From Verpa conica (Eukaryota > Ascomycota > Pezizomycetes > Pezizales > Morchellaceae): a stretch of DNA of 64,000 nt. Position numbers and translations under genes: made by a program. The DNA lies in NCBI GenBank assembly GCA_033030425.1, contig JAUFSD010000018.1, positions 682,001-746,000 on the forward strand. The letters run 5' to 3'. The notes below the pieces were generated by a model that worked only from the letters and a program-made list of their open reading frames with translations, ran no database searches and was not told the origin of the DNA. Of this stretch, positions 61,401-64,000 are shown in pieces. Each line of letters begins with the position of its first letter. Within the stretch, counting starts at the first letter, position 1.

Positions 61401-61956
61401 GAAAGTGGCGAATCAGAGGGCGAATATTAAGGTCTCAGTTACCTAGGTCTGGGCGGCTGATCGACAACTGAGCCTGTCGCTTGTCCCAAATCGCTTACTC
61501 CCTGCGAACACACGACCATTTCCTTCATGCGGCCATCGATGCACCCTGCATCCTGATTATTGGTCTTTCGAGCAGCAGGGTGACAGGTAACGATTTCGAG
61601 GTATTGCCCTGCACTTGCATCCAAGCTTCCTTGGTCTAGCCTGCTGATGCCCCGCCCGGCACTGCAGTAGTGCGTGCGTGCGCGGGTAGTTATATATCAT
61701 TTGCTGCCCGCACTTCGGCCTCTACACGTTTTGGGGTTTCGGTCTTGGGTGTTTCTGCTCCTCCGGCCCTAGTTTTATTGTTCTTTGTTTTTTTCTGTTT
61801 TTCGTGCCTTCTCCTGTCCTTTGGGCATACATATTTTCTCTTCCACCCCGAGGTTCTTCTTACGTTGGTCGTGGTCTGGTTAATAGATTTTTGTCCGATC
61901 CGGGCACCCGCGAATTGGTTATACAGGGTTTTGTCGTATACACGGCGGCATACGTC
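58442..61956. other. 3.5-kb gene-free region
   Basis: No gene recognised. Several TACATGTA octamers (59389, 59412, 60813). A weak inverted pair containing CTTGTGGCAAA (about 59570 and 59800) may mark a decayed element. The last 300 bases upstream of 61957 are T/C-rich, promoter-like. Confidence 0.45.
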
Positions 61957-64000
61957 ATGAAGTTTGCAAAGTGAGTGAGAATCTCCGTTGTGTGGTTTTT
62001 CCTTCAAGTCCCACCTAAGGCGGGGGTGTGTGGGCAGCAGAGTCTTAGAAACAACTACAATGGACATTTACTAATGATGGACTGAGTGTAGGTCTATGGA
62101 GGAGCTCATGGTTCCGGAATGGAGCTCTCAATATATTCAATATAAGGTAATTTAATTATGTGTAGTTCAAACAAGAGGAAGGGGGAGGAAAGAGGTTGAG
62201 GAGTAACGACGAGCAGAATGCTGCAAAGTGGAGTGATGTCGATCGTGATGCATGCTGGCTTCTTGGGAGCCTCATAGCTAGATATCATCCTATCTTTGAG
62301 TGTTGCTCCCCCTGTATCACCTATCAGTCCTCATCTATCCTACGATAGCTCTCGTTGTCTTAAATATCGGGTCTTCGCTGACTTCATCATATTAGGCAGG
62401 GAAGAAGAAGATCAAGCTCGTGACCAGCACATTCCGGACACCATCAAATGCCTCACACTCTGCTTCAAAGGGCACTCTCAATCGCACAAAAACTCGTGCC
62501 GTTGCTGCACTATCTAGGAATGGGCTGAATCCAAACTGGAGTCATAACTCTAAGAAGGGTGATTCGGACGAGCATCCTCCTTGGTCCCCGCCCAGGCCCA
62601 CCGCCGCAGTTCCCAACAAAGATGGTTCTAGTTCCCAGGATACAGGGACAGGTAATCGCTTTTCTTTTAGCTTGTCGCCTGCATCAGTAGAATTTCCTCG
62701 GGAGGTTTACTGGAGGGGTGATAGTAGTGGGGCAAGACGGGGTTCTGCGAAAATCGAATCTAGCTTACAAGAAACAACAGCGGCTACTCCCACGGCTGAT
62801 GGTCCACGAGAACCGCCTTCTCTAATGCTTCCAGAGCCTATTCAACCGCTACAGCCTCTAGTCGAAATACTTACGGAGAATACCCCTCCTCATAGTCCCC
62901 AACCTACGCATCCTATGCTCCGTGCAAACACCGGGGCTGAAGCCAATGATATCTCTCCTCTTCCACTTCCCGAATCGATAATCTCTCCACAAACGACACG
63001 GGGGCCATTGATTGCTGATCGCTCTTCATCGAGAAAGAGTATTCTTGGGCGTTCAATAACTTTCAGCCCCCGGCCATTTGTGAAGCGTGTTTCCACATTT
63101 TTTGGGCCCGGTAATCCTTCTAGTGACGGTAATGTCGACATTACAGATGCGCAAATCCGAGCAGCGGCCGAATTTCATCAATGGTTGCTTAAAGAATTAT
63201 TCAAGATTGAGGAATTCTATAAGAAAAGAGAATTCGAGGCGGTGCAACGGTTTGATGAAATGAAGGAACAACTTGATATCTTGAGGGATAGATGGTTTAA
63301 ACATCATTACCGGATTGCATACGAAGGGGATGCCGGCGATGTTCATGATGAGCAGCCACAACACCAGGGACAAAATATTAACCAAGGAACCACCAGTGGT
63401 CACGATAATGGAGCTGAGGGAGCACATCGACGATCCGGATGGAGAGATACGCTTGCATCTATGGGCCGAGGGAAGCAGGATGATAGTAATGATCCAGAAA
63501 TAATGAGCCTCTCTTCCGAAAACAGGGATATGGACGATGCTAGAAGGGATTATGAACGAAGAAGACCCACTAATGATCCTGGCCACCGTTTGGCAAAATC
63601 CAAGCTCAAATATGCATATATTGAGTATTACCATCGTTTAGAGCTTTTAAAGTCATATGTGCAGTTGAATCGTGACGCATTTCGGAAGATCACTAAAAAG
63701 TTTGATAAGATCTCTGGGCTGAGAACGTCTGGGAGATTCATGAACGAACATATCAATAGGAGTTATTTTGGTGGATCAGACAACAAACTTGACGATTTGA
63801 TCAATGACACTGAGATATTGTTTGCTAGGTATATAATTTCTATCACTCTTATAAATATGTAGGAGGCGGGCTGATTTTACGGCTACAAAGATTTTTCTCT
63901 AGGTCGAATAGGAAGGAGGCTGCTCTAAGGCTTCGAACCAGGGAAAATAAATCTGTCTACCACTCTTCATTGCTGAGGAGTGGCTTCTACCTGGGGTCTT
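61957..64000 (+). CDS. syg1: SYG1/XPR1-like phosphate exporter (SPX domain), 3' part outside window
   Basis: Exons 61957-61970, 62092-62146, 62396-63828 and 63903 onward. SPX-EXS proteins export phosphate and sense inositol pyrophosphates. The first exon is only 14 bp (MKFAK, completed by the next exon). The second gives MVPEWSSQYIQYK and the third starts AGKKKIK: together the SPX N-terminus with its lysine cluster. A long Ser/Pro-rich insertion (about residues 35-230) interrupts the domain, which resumes at AAAEFHQWLLKELFKIEEFY and YIEYYHRLELLKSYVQLN, with the second basic cluster FRKITKKFDKISG. The fourth exon starts SNRKEAALRLR, the linker before the EXS membrane part, which lies beyond the edge. 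Introns are 121, 249 and 74 bp; the second is long for this window. Confidence 0.9.

Noticed and set aside
63925..63945. GGTTCGA-type box resembling a tRNA B box
   Set aside because: No matching A box or cloverleaf around it, and it lies inside the fourth exon of the SPX gene.

Overview
The window is nuclear DNA from a filamentous ascomycete. Nearly every gene has short GT-AG introns (mostly 50-115 bp). The gene set includes a cellular RNA-dependent RNA polymerase of the RNAi type, URC4/Urg3, a fungal Mmc1-like mitochondrial protein, fungal-type ceramide glucosyltransferase and a SYG1/XPR1-like SPX protein. Intergenic spaces are long (often 1-4 kb), AT-rich and full of small transposons. That fits a repeat-rich Pezizomycotina genome; a truffle/morel-like lineage is only a guess. 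I count about 15 protein genes. Of these, 11 lie on the minus strand.

Layout. 1-4531: left-truncated Ty3/gypsy retrotransposon (minus strand) whose RNase H region is split by a solo LTR of another family. 4.8-6.6 kb: a 131-bp inverted-repeat element and other non-coding DNA. 6.7-7.8 kb: secreted metallo-beta-lactamase-fold protein (+). 7.8-10.3 kb: no recognisable gene. 10.3-14.3 kb: SGT1 and URC4 (both minus). 16.4-16.8 kb: two TA-flanked inverted-repeat elements just upstream of UBC7 (17.0-17.6 kb, +). 17.8-22.7 kb: RNA-dependent RNA polymerase (minus). 24.6-26.4 kb: vacuolar M18 aminopeptidase (minus). 27.4 kb: TA-flanked miniature element. 29.2 kb: doubtful small membrane protein. 31.1-32.0 kb: ICln/Lot5-family protein (+). 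32.8-35.1 kb: serine-rich single-pass membrane protein (minus). 36.7 kb: another miniature element. 37.2-40.0 kb: F-box protein (minus). 40.9-42.9 kb: CAF-1 large subunit (minus). 44.0-45.2 kb: unassigned serine-rich protein (minus). 49.2 kb: miniature element. 50.2-52.3 kb: Mmc1-like mitochondrial membrane protein (minus). 52.9-56.1 kb: a cluster of TA-flanked foldback elements. 56.8-58.4 kb: ceramide glucosyltransferase (minus). 62.0-64.0 kb: 5' part of a SYG1/XPR1-like phosphate exporter (+), running off the right edge.

The genes are mostly housekeeping and do not form a pathway cluster. They cover ubiquitin biology (SGT1, UBC7, F-box), uracil catabolism (URC4), vacuolar proteolysis, chromatin assembly, sphingolipid glycosylation, phosphate transport and RNA silencing. 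The most unusual material lies between the genes. There are at least nine TA-flanked inverted-repeat insertions, with eight different terminal sequences and no transposase in the window, plus a TA-flanked perfect palindrome. A retrotransposon has been split by a solo LTR, and the N-terminal region of the RNA silencing polymerase has an apparent frameshift at a homopolymer. Exon boundaries were worked out by eye from reading-frame continuity, splice signals and family knowledge; no alignment was run.
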